Assembly (NCBI GenBank): GCA_041398245.1
Contig: JAWKVC010000008.1
Span: 1-64,000 of the forward strand
Source: UBA7672 sp041398245
Lineage (GTDB): Bacteria; Pseudomonadota; Alphaproteobacteria; Caulobacterales; Hyphomonadaceae
Direction: 5' to 3'
DNA length: 64,000 nucleotides
The translations under genes were made by a program, and so were the position numbers. Below, one piece after another: positions 34,529 to 43,671 of this stretch. Numbering within the stretch: position 1 is the first letter of the stretch; each line of letters starts with the position of its first letter. The notes beneath the pieces are model-generated. The model saw nothing but the letters and a program-made list of their open reading frames with translations. It made no database searches and was not told the origin of the DNA.

Positions 34529-37237
34529 ATGCACACAGATGCAGAAGAACAGCGCGCGATCGTCCGCATGCTCGGGGCGGTGCTGGGCGACGTCATCCGC
34601 GAGCAGGATGGCGAGGCCGTCTACCAGCAGATCGAGGATATCCGCCGCGCCTCTGTAGGCTTTCACCGGGAGCCATCAGAGGAGGCCGCCTCGCAGCTGT
34701 CGAAACGGCTGGCGAGTCTCAGCGTCGCGGACGCCGTCCGCTTCGTGCACTCCTTCACCACCTTCCTGCAGGTTACCAACCTTGCCGAGGACCACACCCA
34801 GCGCCGCCGTAGCCGCGCAGGCGATGCACGGCCCGACACGCTCGCCGGCGCTCTTCGTACATTGCAGGAGGCAGGCGGAAAGCCCGCCGCTGTGTTGTCC
34901 GTTCTGGCGCGCGGCCTGATCGCGCCTGTCATCACCGCCCATCCCAGCGAAGTCCGCCGCAAGAGCGTGCGTGACCGGCAGGCCGCCATCTCAGGCGATC
35001 TCGATGCGCTAGACCGGGCGGCATCACCAGCTGAACGCAGCGAGGCGGAGACTGACCTCAACCGTCAAGTCTCGATCCTGTGGCGCACGCGCCTGTTGCG
35101 CAATTTCCGGATCGCGGTCGATGACGAGATCGAGAACGCCGCTTCCTATTTCGAGCGCAGCTTCCTGCCCGCCATTCCGGCGTTGTATGCACATTGGGAA
35201 GAGCTGCTCGGCATTGACGCGCCGGATCCGACCGAGGCCCTGCCCAGCTTCCTACGGCTCGGTTCATGGGTCGGCGGCGACCGGGATGGCAATCCCAACG
35301 TCGAAGCGCGGACGATGCGCCAGGCCCTGACCCGCCAGTCGGGCGTCATCCTGCGCTTCTATCTCGACCGCGCCCATGCCCTTGGCGCCGAACTGTCCTT
35401 GTCCTCGCGCTTCACCGGCGTCACGCCTGAACTTCTGGCGTTGGCCGATCGCGCCGGCGACACATCGGCCCAACGCACAGACGAGCCCTACCGCCGCGCC
35501 CTCTCGGGCATTTATGCGCGCCTTGCGGCAACGCTTGTTGCGCTGGCCGGGGAGCAGCCTGCCAAACTGCCCACAGTCGGCGGCGAAGCCTACGCTGATC
35601 CCGCCGATCTCAAGGCTGACCTCCTTACGATCCATCGCTCGCTCCTGAAACATCAGGGCAAGTCGTTCCGAACCGGCCCGCTCGCCGGCTTTATCCGCGC
35701 GGTCGATGTTTTCGGTTTCCACATGGCGACGCTGGACCTGCGTCAGAATTCCGCCGTCCACGCCCGCGTCGCCGCAGAGCTCCTCCGTACGGCCGGCGTC
35801 GCCAACGACTACGCCTCGCTCGATGAGACCGCGCGCTGCGATCTTCTTGTCCGCGAATTGGCCCATGGCCGCCTGCTCGCTTCGCCCTTCGCCAGCTACA
35901 GCGAGGAAACACGGAAGGAGCTGAACACGCTGGCAGCGGCCGCCGAGGTCCGGAAACGCTACGGACCGGCCGCGATCCGCAACTACATCATCTCCAACAC
36001 GCAGTCCGTGTCGGACATGCTGGAAGTCTATCTGTTGTTGAAGGAAGTCGGCCTGTTCCGGCCTGGCCCCGAGCCAGCGACCGACATTTTCGCCGAACCG
36101 CTATTCGAAACGATTGGCGACCTGCGCGCCGCACCCGACACGATGACGCACTATCTTTCCCTGCCGCTGGTCCGCGCTCTTCATGGACAGCAGGGTTTCC
36201 AGGAAGTGATGATCGGCTATTCCGACTCGAACAAGGACGGCAGCTATCTGACGTCGATCTGGGAGTTGCAGAAGGCGTCGCGCGCGCTGCATGGCGTGGT
36301 CAGCGACGCCGGATTGCGGCTTCAGCTTTTTCACGGTCGCGGCGGCGCCGTCGGCCGCGGCGGTGGGTCAAGCTTCGAGGCGCTGCTTGCCCAGCCGGCG
36401 GGGACCGTCGACGGCCGCATCCGCATCACCGAACAGGGCGAGGTTGTCGCCAACAAGTATGGCGACCCGGAACTGGCGCGACAGAGCCTCGAAACCCTCA
36501 CTGCGGGCGTCGTTCTCGCCTCCCTGTCGCAACAGCACGATCCGGACGGCGCCGTCCAGCGCACCGGAATGATGGACCAGCTTTCTCAGGCGGCCATGCG
36601 CGCCTATCGCTCTCTTGTCTATGAGACGCCGGGCTTCGCCGACTATTTCTTCGCCGCAACGCCTATCGCCGAGATCGCCGACCTCAACATCGGCAGCCGG
36701 CCCACGTCGCGCCAATCCACCCGCACGATCGAGGGCCTGCGCGCTATTCCCTGGGTGTTCTCGTGGGCGCAGTCGCGCGCCATGCTGCCCGGCTGGTTCG
36801 GTTTCGGGTCTGCGGTGAGGGATGCGAAGGTCGATCTCGCCTTCCTGAAGGAGCTTTACCTTTCATGGCCCTTCCTCACCTCCGCCATCGGCAACATGGA
36901 AATGGTGATGGTGAAATCCGACATGTCGATCGCCCGCCGCTATGCCGGGCTGGTCGCGGACCGGAAGCTGGCCGCGCGCGTCTTCGGCGCCATCGATGGC
37001 GAATGGCGGCGGACGCACGACACGCTTCTGGCCATCACGGGCCAGTCCGAACTGCTCGAGCGCAACCCCGATCTCGCCGTCACCATCCGCTCGCGCCTGC
37101 CCTATATCGGGCCGCTCAACCACCTGCAGATCGAGCTGATCGCCCGGCGCAGGGCGGGCGATGAAAGCGAAGCGGTGCGCGAGGGAATCCTGCTGGCCAT
37201 CAACGGGGTCGCCGCGGGCCTGCGCAATACGGGCTGA
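34529..37237 (+). CDS. ppc: Phosphoenolpyruvate carboxylase
   Basis: 902 residues. It replenishes oxaloacetate from PEP and bicarbonate. Catalytic His138 lies in VITAHPSEVRRKS; the usual Thr after HP is Ser. The second signature is in VMIGYSDSNKDGSYL and the mobile loop in FHGRGGAVGRGGGS. The C-terminus ends in NTG, as expected for the allosteric end. It stands alone, 78 bases after nadE. Confidence 0.96.
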   Translation: MHTDAEEQRAIVRMLGAVLGDVIREQDGEAVYQQIEDIRRASVGFHREPSEEAASQLSKRLASLSVADAVRFVHSFTTFLQVTNLAEDHTQRRRSRAGDARPDTLAGALRTLQEAGGKPAAVLSVLARGLIAPVITAHPSEVRRKSVRDRQAAISGDLDALDRAASPAERSEAETDLNRQVSILWRTRLLRNFRIAVDDEIENAASYFERSFLPAIPALYAHWEELLGIDAPDPTEALPSFLRLGSWVGGDRDGNPNVEARTMRQALTRQSGVILRFYLDRAHALGAELSLSSRFTGVTPELLALADRAGDTSAQRTDEPYRRALSGIYARLAATLVALAGEQPAKLPTVGGEAYADPADLKADLLTIHRSLLKHQGKSFRTGPLAGFIRAVDVFGFHMATLDLRQNSAVHARVAAELLRTAGVANDYASLDETARCDLLVRELAHGRLLASPFASYSEETRKELNTLAAAAEVRKRYGPAAIRNYIISNTQSVSDMLEVYLLLKEVGLFRPGPEPATDIFAEPLFETIGDLRAAPDTMTHYLSLPLVRALHGQQGFQEVMIGYSDSNKDGSYLTSIWELQKASRALHGVVSDAGLRLQLFHGRGGAVGRGGGSSFEALLAQPAGTVDGRIRITEQGEVVANKYGDPELARQSLETLTAGVVLASLSQQHDPDGAVQRTGMMDQLSQAAMRAYRSLVYETPGFADYFFAATPIAEIADLNIGSRPTSRQSTRTIEGLRAIPWVFSWAQSRAMLPGWFGFGSAVRDAKVDLAFLKELYLSWPFLTSAIGNMEMVMVKSDMSIARRYAGLVADRKLAARVFGAIDGEWRRTHDTLLAITGQSELLERNPDLAVTIRSRLPYIGPLNHLQIELIARRRAGDESEAVREGILLAINGVAAGLRNTG

Positions 37238-37258
37238 GCTACGACGCTGTTTTGTGAC

Positions 37259-37285
37259 GGTTCCGGGGCCGGGACATCCCGAACC
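37259..37285 (+). terminator. Possible terminator of ppc
   Basis: GGTTCCGGG pairs with CCCGAACC with one bulge, and a T-rich run (TTGCCTTTTT) follows. It lies 22 bases after the ppc stop and before tRNA-Arg. Confidence 0.4.
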
Positions 37286-37335
37286 TTGCCTTTTTGCCCG
37301 GTCTGGGACATGACGGCCCACCGCAAGGTGAGCAC

Positions 37336-37412
37336 GCGCCCGTAGCTCAGCTGGATAGAGTGTTGCCCTCCGAAGGCAAAGGTCGCACGTTCGAATCGTG
37401 CCGGGCGCGCCA
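37336..37412 (+). tRNA. tRNA-Arg (anticodon CCG)
   Basis: A complete 77-base cloverleaf including CCA. Acceptor GCGCCCG pairs with CGGGCGC; the anticodon loop CTCCGAA gives CCG (codon CGG). D- and T-arms (GTTCGAATC) are canonical. Confidence 0.93.
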
Positions 37413-37471
37413 TTCTCCTCACAAATGCCTGGATCGGCCGCTTCGTTGGCCGCAAGCTGGACAGGCCCCCA

Positions 37472-38383
37472 ATGAAACCGATGCGTAGCCTGATCGCCGC
37501 CCTCGCCGCGTTGCTCACCACCGCCTGTGGCAATGCAGACGACGCCCTGCCGGTCGACACCTACAGCGGTCCGCCGAAGCCTGCGCTCTGGAAAATCGCG
37601 GATGCAGACACGACGATTTACTTCTTCGGCACCATCCATCTCCTGCCGCCCGGGCTGGACTGGGAAACGCCGGCCTTCAAGGATGCGCTCGCGCAGGCCG
37701 GCACCGTTTACTTCGAAGCCGACACCGAACTACCACCCAACGAGATCACCCGCATCATCCAGCGCACCGGCCTGCTGCCGCCCGACCGCAATCTCTCCGA
37801 CCTGCTCGACCCAGCGGAGCAGGACGCCATCCGCGCCGCCGCCCATCGCGTCGGCCTGTCACCCCTTTTGGTCGAGCGGATGCGCCCCTGGTACGCCAGC
37901 GTCATGATCGCCGACGCCGCCATCCGCAGCGCGGGCTTCGCACAGGACTCCGGCGTCGAGGCCCTGCTCCGGCCAGCCGCCCACGCGGCCGGCAAGGACC
38001 TCCGCTACCTCGAAACGGTCGAGGCGCAGCTCTCGGCCTACACCGTCCTGCCGGACGACGTTCAGGTTCGCCTGCTCGACGCCAGCCTCAAGGATCTCGA
38101 CAAGGCCGGCGAGGTGCTGACCGGCATGGCGCGCGCCTGGCGGGCAGGAGATGATGACGCCCTCGCCGAGGCCGTCATCGACGACCAGATCGCCACCCTG
38201 CCCGAAATCTACGACACGCTGATGGTCCGCCGGAACAAGGCATGGGCGGCGCAGCTCGATGCGGTCATGAAGAACGAAGACGGCGTGTTCCTTGTCGCTG
38301 TCGGCGCCGGCCACCTGCTGGGTCCGGACAGCGTCGTTGTGATGATGCAACGTCTCGGACACACGGCCGAGCGGGTCCAGTAG
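37472..38383 (+). CDS. TraB/GumN-family lipoprotein
   Basis: 303 residues. A lipoprotein signal with TTACG (Cys19) precedes a TraB/GumN (Tiki-like) domain: GTIHLLPPGLDW near residue 52, the conserved Glu in VYFEADTE, a central helical part with AQDSGVEALL, and the C-terminal VAVGAGHLLGPDSVV. Family members are metal-dependent proteases or hydrolases in some eukaryotes; the bacterial role is unclear. The gene begins 59 bases after tRNA-Arg; the next 207 bases hold no recognised gene. Confidence 0.82.
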   Translation: MKPMRSLIAALAALLTTACGNADDALPVDTYSGPPKPALWKIADADTTIYFFGTIHLLPPGLDWETPAFKDALAQAGTVYFEADTELPPNEITRIIQRTGLLPPDRNLSDLLDPAEQDAIRAAAHRVGLSPLLVERMRPWYASVMIADAAIRSAGFAQDSGVEALLRPAAHAAGKDLRYLETVEAQLSAYTVLPDDVQVRLLDASLKDLDKAGEVLTGMARAWRAGDDDALAEAVIDDQIATLPEIYDTLMVRRNKAWAAQLDAVMKNEDGVFLVAVGAGHLLGPDSVVVMMQRLGHTAERVQ

Positions 38384-38590
38384 CCTCCTGTTCCACACGC
38401 GAGCACTGCGTCCCGCATTCGCACAGCGGTTGAATGCTGTGTCCACGGACGCAACGCCGACCTACCCCGTTAACCATGACTGAGCTCGCGTGTGCGGGGA
38501 TTTGCGGCGCCGCACCTCATCCAGCGCCTCGTCAGACCCGGCCCCGTCCTTGCTGACCGTAACGGCAAACGGCGCGTGGAGAGCTGCGAC

Positions 38591-39121
38591 ATGCCAATTT
38601 CGGACAGCGTAAAGCTGAAGGGGAAGGTAACCATCCACCATCCCCAGCTCGTCAACCTCTATGGTTGCGAGGTCGGGGACGGCTCGCGCATCGGCGCCTT
38701 CGTGGAGATCCAGAAGGGCGCCTTCATCGGCGAGCGCTGCAAGATCTCCTCGCACACCTTCGTCTGCGAAGGCGTCACCATCGAGGACGAGTGCTTCATC
38801 GGCCACGGCGTGATGTTCACCAATGACCGCTTCCCGCGGGCGACGAACCCGGACGGTTCGGCCCAGACCGACGCGGACTGGACCCTCGAACTCACCACCG
38901 TGAAGCGCCAGGTCTCGATCGGTTCGGGCGCCACCATCGTTTGCGGCATCACCATCGGCGAAGGCGCACTGATCGCCGCCGGCGCGGTCGTGACCAAGAA
39001 CGTCCCCCCCTATGCGGTCATGGCGGGTTGCCCCGCCAAGGTCGTCGGCGATGTGCGGACGATGTCCGCCGCCAAGAAATACCAGTCAGTGAACAGCGTT
39101 ACAGAAGAGGTTGTGGGCTAA
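38591..39121 (+). CDS. Left-handed beta-helix sugar N-acetyltransferase (WbpD-like)
   Basis: 176 residues from ATG 38591. Hexapeptide repeats span most of the protein (VGDGSRIGAFVEIQKGAFIGERC..., GATIVCGITIGEGALIAAGAVV), ending PAKVVGDVR. The loop ECFIGHGVMFTNDRFPRA is typical of the WbpD/WlbB and QdtC-type enzymes that acetylate a 3-amino sugar nucleotide. The next two genes supply the matching dehydrogenase and aminotransferase. The stop overlaps the following ATG (TAATG). Confidence 0.82.
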   Translation: MPISDSVKLKGKVTIHHPQLVNLYGCEVGDGSRIGAFVEIQKGAFIGERCKISSHTFVCEGVTIEDECFIGHGVMFTNDRFPRATNPDGSAQTDADWTLELTTVKRQVSIGSGATIVCGITIGEGALIAAGAVVTKNVPPYAVMAGCPAKVVGDVRTMSAAKKYQSVNSVTEEVVG

Positions 39122-40272
39122 TGACCGCCAAGAAGGAAACCAAAGCGGTGAAAGCCCGCAAGGCCCCCAAGAAGGTCAAGGTGATCGCCGAGAGCGGTCC
39201 GGCCGTTGAAACGCTGGCCGGCCCGAAGGTCTCGGCCAAACGCGACATCATCAACATCGGCGTCATCGGCTATGGTTACTGGGGGCCCAACCTGGTCCGC
39301 AACTTCTCGGAACTCTCCGAAGCGAAGATGCACACGGTTGCCGACCTCAACCCGAAAGCGCTCGAGCTAGCCGCCAAGCGCCACCCGGCGACCAAGACGA
39401 CCACCGACATCCAGGCGATGATCCGCGACCCGGAAATCGACGCCATCGCCATCGCCACCCCGGTCTCGACCCACTTCTCGCTGGCCATGGCCGCCCTCAA
39501 GGCCGGCAAGCACGTCTGGCTCGAGAAGCCGATGACCGAAACGTCGATGCAGGCGCGTGCGCTGATCGAGGAAGCCAACAAGCGCGGCCTCACGCTGCAC
39601 GTCGACCACACCTTCGTCTACACCGGTCCGGTCCGTAAGATGCGCGACCTCGTCCAGAACGGTGAGCTCGGCAAGGCGCTGTACTACGACTCGACCCGCA
39701 TCAACCTGGGCCTGTTCCAGCGCGACGTGAACGTGATCGCTGACCTCGCCGTCCACGACTTCTCGATCCTGGACTATGTGTTCGAGCAGCACCCGATCGC
39801 GGTGTCGGCCTCGGGCATCAACCACTACCCGGGAACCCCGGAAAACCTCGCCTTCATCACGATGTTCTACGAAAGCGGCTTCATCGCTCACGTTAACGTC
39901 TCGTGGCTGGCGCCGGCGAAAGTGCGCACGATCCACATCGGCGGATCGAACAAGATGATCACTTTCGACGAACTTCAACCGTCCGAGAAACTCAAAATCT
40001 ACGACAAGGGCGTATCGTTCACGGATGATCCCGCCAAAATCCACGAGATGCGTGTCGGCTATCGCGCCGGCGACATGTGGGCCCCCACGGTCGACGGCGC
40101 GGAAGCACTGCTCGTCGAGGGCAAACACTTCGTCGAGTGCATCAAGTCGGGCAAGTCATCGGTTTCCGATGGCGAGTTCGGCTTCCGCATGGTCGAGCTG
40201 ATCGAGGCGGCGACCGCTTCGATGCGCGGCCGCGGCGAAACCATCCACCTCCCCCGCAATTCCAGCAAGTGA
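39121..40272 (+). CDS. Gfo/Idh/MocA sugar 3-dehydrogenase (WbpB/WlbA-like)
   Basis: 383 residues. The Rossmann motif GYGYWGPN (Gly50-x-Gly52-x2-Gly55) comes after an unusual N-terminal extension of about 42 residues rich in Lys and Ala; no internal ATG could start a shorter protein. The catalytic EKP is Glu135-Lys136-Pro137 in WLEKPMTE, and HTFVYTGPVRKMRD matches WbpB/WlbA. It would form the 3-keto sugar nucleotide for transamination by the next gene. Codon use is strongly biased, suggesting high expression. Confidence 0.83.
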   Translation: MTAKKETKAVKARKAPKKVKVIAESGPAVETLAGPKVSAKRDIINIGVIGYGYWGPNLVRNFSELSEAKMHTVADLNPKALELAAKRHPATKTTTDIQAMIRDPEIDAIAIATPVSTHFSLAMAALKAGKHVWLEKPMTETSMQARALIEEANKRGLTLHVDHTFVYTGPVRKMRDLVQNGELGKALYYDSTRINLGLFQRDVNVIADLAVHDFSILDYVFEQHPIAVSASGINHYPGTPENLAFITMFYESGFIAHVNVSWLAPAKVRTIHIGGSNKMITFDELQPSEKLKIYDKGVSFTDDPAKIHEMRVGYRAGDMWAPTVDGAEALLVEGKHFVECIKSGKSSVSDGEFGFRMVELIEAATASMRGRGETIHLPRNSSK

Positions 40273-40284
40273 GCCAGAAGCACC

Positions 40285-41403
40285 ATGGGCGTCCCTTTCG
40301 TTGACCTCAAAGCGCAGTACCACTCGATCAAGGCGGAAATCGACGCCGCCCTGCTCGGCACGATGGAATCCTGCGCCTTCACCCTCGGGCCGGAAGTCGC
40401 CGCGCTCGAGAAGGAATTCGCGCCCTACGCCGGCACGACCTACGCCGCCGGCGTCAACAACGGCACGAACGCGCTGTACCTCCCCCTGCTCGCCGCCGGC
40501 ATCGGCCCGGGCGATGAGGTCATCACCGTTCCCTTCACCTTCATCGCGTCGGCCTCGGCCATCGCCTACACGGGCGCAACGCCGGTGTTCGTCGATATCG
40601 ATCCGGTGACCTTCACGATGGATCCGGCCGCCATCGAGGCCGCCATCACGCCGCGCACCAAGGCCATCGTCCCGGTGCACCTGTTCGGCCAGATGGCCGA
40701 CATGGATGCGATCATGGCGATCGCGAAGAAGCACAACCTCTTCGTGCTCGAAGACGCAGCCCAGGCTCACGGCGCTGAATACAACGGCAAGCGCGCCGGC
40801 GCATTCGGCGACGCTACCGGCTTCTCCTTCTACCCGGGCAAGAACCTGGGCGCCGCTGGCGAAGGCGGCATGACCGTCACGCCGCACGCCGAGATCAACC
40901 GCAAGGTTCGCATGCTGCGCGACTGGGGCGCCGAGAAGAAGTACTTCCACGAGATCATCGGCTACAACATGCGCCTTGAGGGCATGCAGGGCGCCGTGCT
41001 CCGCGTGAAGATGAAGTACATCGAGAAGTGGACGGAAATGCGCCGTGACGCCGCCGAGCGTTACCGCACAATGTTCGAAGGCACGGGCGTGAAGACGCCG
41101 GTCGCCCTCGCTAACCGCCGCCACGTCTATCACATCTATGCCGTCCGCACGCCGAACCGCGCGCGCTGGCAGGAAGAGCTGACCAAGAAGGGCATCCAGA
41201 CGGGGATCCACTATCCGTTCCCGCTGCACACCCTGCAGGCGTTCGAATACCTCGGCTACAAGCAGGGCCAGTTCCCGCATGCCGAAAAGGCCGCGGCCGA
41301 AGTGCTGTCGCTGCCGATGTATCCGGAACTGCAAGCCGTCCAGCAGGAAGAAGTGGTCGCCGCCGTGGCCGCCCTCCAGAAGGAAGAGCTCGCGCTCGCC
41401 TAG
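40285..41403 (+). CDS. DegT/DnrJ/EryC1/StrS sugar aminotransferase (WbpE/WlbC-like)
   Basis: 372 residues of the PLP-dependent sugar aminotransferase family. The PLP lysine is Lys186 in FYPGKNLGAAGEGG; NNGTNALYL, PVHLFGQ, EDAAQAHGA and NMRLEGMQGA are family signatures. It transfers an amino group to the 3-keto sugar nucleotide. It follows the dehydrogenase after 12 bases and completes a 3-acetamido-sugar pathway with the upstream acetyltransferase. The WbpA-type 6-dehydrogenase is not in this window. Confidence 0.88.
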   Translation: MGVPFVDLKAQYHSIKAEIDAALLGTMESCAFTLGPEVAALEKEFAPYAGTTYAAGVNNGTNALYLPLLAAGIGPGDEVITVPFTFIASASAIAYTGATPVFVDIDPVTFTMDPAAIEAAITPRTKAIVPVHLFGQMADMDAIMAIAKKHNLFVLEDAAQAHGAEYNGKRAGAFGDATGFSFYPGKNLGAAGEGGMTVTPHAEINRKVRMLRDWGAEKKYFHEIIGYNMRLEGMQGAVLRVKMKYIEKWTEMRRDAAERYRTMFEGTGVKTPVALANRRHVYHIYAVRTPNRARWQEELTKKGIQTGIHYPFPLHTLQAFEYLGYKQGQFPHAEKAAAEVLSLPMYPELQAVQQEEVVAAVAALQKEELALA

Positions 41404-41416
41404 GAATGATCGACGA

Positions 41417-41440
41417 CGGGTCCGCCACCAGGCGGACCCG
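41417..41440. other. Intercistronic hairpin
   Basis: A perfect 10-bp stem (CGGGTCCGCC / GGCGGACCCG) with loop ACCA, 14 bases after the aminotransferase stop and before the epimerase gene. No T-run follows. It may protect the upstream mRNA or reduce read-through. Confidence 0.45.
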
Positions 41441-41489
41441 GAACTGCCTCAAGGCGCTGGATGCGCCGCGTAGATTTGGGTGACGGGAC

Positions 41490-42467
41490 ATGAAGATCGA
41501 AGGCTCGAAAATTCTGGTGACCGGAGGCGCAGGCCTCATCGGCTCCACCACGATCGATCAGCTGCTCGCCAACGAGAAGCCGGCCGAGATTGTCGTGTTC
41601 GACAACATGACCCGCGGCACCACGCGCAACCTTGAAAACGCGCTCAAGGATGAACGCGTGAAACTGGTTCAAGGCGACATCCGCGACAAGGACGCGGTCT
41701 ACAAGATCACCGAAGGCATGGACGCGGTGATCCACATGGCCGCCATCCGCATCACGGCCTGCGCCGCCGATCCGCGCGAGGCGATGGAAGTGATGTGTGA
41801 CGGCACGTTCAACGTCGTCGACGCCGCCCACAAGGCCGGCGTCAAGAAAGTGGTCGCCGCCTCGTCAGCCTCGGTTCTCGGTCTTGCTGACAGCTTCCCG
41901 ACGAAGGAAGACCACCATCCCTATAACAACCGCACCTGGTACGGCGCGTCGAAGGTGATGCTGGAGGGTCTCCTCCGCTCCTACAACGACATGTACGGCC
42001 TCGACTATGTCGCGATGCGCTATTTCAACGTCTACGGCCCGCGCATGGATGTCGAAGGCAAGTACACCGAAGTGCTGGTCCGCTGGGTCCAGCGCATCAG
42101 CCAGGGCATCCCGCCGCTGATCCTCGGCGATGGCACCACCTCGATGGACTTCGTCTATGTCGAGGATCTCGCCCGCGCCAACGTGCTTGGCCTCAAGTCG
42201 GATGCGACCGACGAAGTCTTCCACATCGCCTCGGGCGTCGAGACCTCGCTGAAGGAGCTCGCCGACATCACCATGAAGGTGATGGGGGCGCCGGCCGACA
42301 TGGTTCCGGAATTCGGGCCTGAGCGGAAGGTGAACCCCGTCTCGCGCCGTCTTTCGTCCACCGAAAAGGCCGAGCGCCTGCTGGGCTTCAAGGCCCAGGT
42401 CAGCCTCGAAGAGGGCGTCCGCCGCTTCGTCGCCTGGTGGGAAGCCAACAAGGACCGGTTCCAGTAG
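41490..42467 (+). CDS. NAD-dependent sugar-nucleotide epimerase/dehydratase
   Basis: 325 residues of the extended SDR family: TGGAGLIG (11-18), catalytic Tyr151-x3-Lys155 in WYGASKVM, ASSAS (about 124-128) for the Ser/Thr, and RYFNVYGPRMDVEGKY near 177. It most resembles UDP-glucose/UDP-GlcNAc 4-epimerases of surface-polysaccharide clusters. The exact sugar cannot be told. It lies in the polysaccharide operon after the WbpE-like gene. Confidence 0.82.
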   Translation: MKIEGSKILVTGGAGLIGSTTIDQLLANEKPAEIVVFDNMTRGTTRNLENALKDERVKLVQGDIRDKDAVYKITEGMDAVIHMAAIRITACAADPREAMEVMCDGTFNVVDAAHKAGVKKVVAASSASVLGLADSFPTKEDHHPYNNRTWYGASKVMLEGLLRSYNDMYGLDYVAMRYFNVYGPRMDVEGKYTEVLVRWVQRISQGIPPLILGDGTTSMDFVYVEDLARANVLGLKSDATDEVFHIASGVETSLKELADITMKVMGAPADMVPEFGPERKVNPVSRRLSSTEKAERLLGFKAQVSLEEGVRRFVAWWEANKDRFQ

Positions 42468-42510
42468 GCGCCGGGCCTGCCGCCGCAAGGCAGAACGGAA
42501 AGTCGGTTAC

Positions 42511-43599
42511 GTGACCAGCACTGCCCTTCCAGCGACTGACGCGGCGTTGTTCGCACAGCAGGCGCAGGCGATCGATGCGTGCCTCGACCGGTACATTCCA
42601 GAAGGCGCCACCGTCGCGCTTCTGCAATTCCCCTACGACTTCAATGTCGGCAACCACATGATGTGGGTCGCCGCTGTCGATTACCTGAAGCGGCGCAAGG
42701 CGCGCATCGCCTATGCGGCGCACGGCCAGAACTTCGATCTTGATGCGATGGTTCGGGCAGTCGGCGATGGCGTTGTCCTCTTCCTTGGCGGCGTCACGGT
42801 CTCGCGCCTGTGGCCGCGCCATGCCGAGGTCAAACGCATCGTCGCTGCCGCCTGCCCGAACAACCGTCTGATCTCGTTGCCCTCAACAATGCTGTTCGTC
42901 GACGATGATGACCGGCGCGAGGCGGCCACGATCTTCGGCAATCACCGTGACGTCGTCCTGATGGCGCGCGACCCCGTCAGCGGGGCGGCGGCGCGGGACA
43001 TCTTTCCCGACAGCGTCAACGTCGTCACCATTCATGATTCAACGTTGCGCCTGCCGCCGCAACCGCGGCTCGCTCCGCCCGTCCACGATATTATCTGGCT
43101 TGCGCGCGACGATCTTGAAGGCGTCGGCGCGTCGGCGCCAAAGGATGTCGAGGTCTTCGACTGGACGCACAGCGACCCGGTCGGCATGCGCATCCTGTTC
43201 CCGGGCCGCATCTTCTCGCGCATGCGCAAGGTAGCGCCCATGTTGGCCCCGCTCGCCAACGCCCGCATCGCCGACAGTTATGAGCGTTTCGCCCGCTATG
43301 TCCTCGCCAGCGGCAACCGGCGCCTCGACACCGGCAAGGTGCTGGTGACCGATCGCCTGCATCCGCACATTCTCGCCGCGCTCCGCTCGCAGCACAGCAT
43401 TCTTCTGCCCGACCGCTTCGGCAAGAACCGCGCGGTCTATGACTACACCAGCCACGGCTACAGCACGGTCCACTGGGCGGAGACGCCGGCGGAAGCGCTG
43501 GAACTCGCTCGCGCGCTGGCGCGAAATGCCCCGACGTCTGCGCGATCCGCAACGCCGGCCCCCGCACAGTTCTTGCAGTCACCTGTGGCGGGAATCTAG
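42511..43599 (+). CDS. Polysaccharide pyruvyl transferase family protein
   Basis: 362 residues from GTG 42511. The fold is of two Rossmann-like halves, with FPYDFNVGNHMMW near the N-terminus, LFLGGVTVSRLW in the middle and VTDRLHPHILAALRSQHSILLPDRFGKNRA, the usual ExoV/CsaB/EpsO signature, near residue 280. It would add a pyruvate ketal from PEP to a sugar, giving the glycan acidic groups. Length is typical. Confidence 0.82.
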   Translation: MTSTALPATDAALFAQQAQAIDACLDRYIPEGATVALLQFPYDFNVGNHMMWVAAVDYLKRRKARIAYAAHGQNFDLDAMVRAVGDGVVLFLGGVTVSRLWPRHAEVKRIVAAACPNNRLISLPSTMLFVDDDDRREAATIFGNHRDVVLMARDPVSGAAARDIFPDSVNVVTIHDSTLRLPPQPRLAPPVHDIIWLARDDLEGVGASAPKDVEVFDWTHSDPVGMRILFPGRIFSRMRKVAPMLAPLANARIADSYERFARYVLASGNRRLDTGKVLVTDRLHPHILAALRSQHSILLPDRFGKNRAVYDYTSHGYSTVHWAETPAEALELARALARNAPTSARSATPAPAQFLQSPVAGI

Positions 43600-43671
43600 C
43601 TGCGCCGTACCCGCCCCGCCGGTCGAAACCGGCGACCAGGCGGCAAGGCGTCACGTAACCAGGAGAGCACC

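Noticed and set aside
38503..38514. TGCGGCGCCGCA palindrome upstream of the polysaccharide genes
   Set aside because: Perfect but only 12 bases of pure GC-rich symmetry; such palindromes arise often by chance at this base composition.
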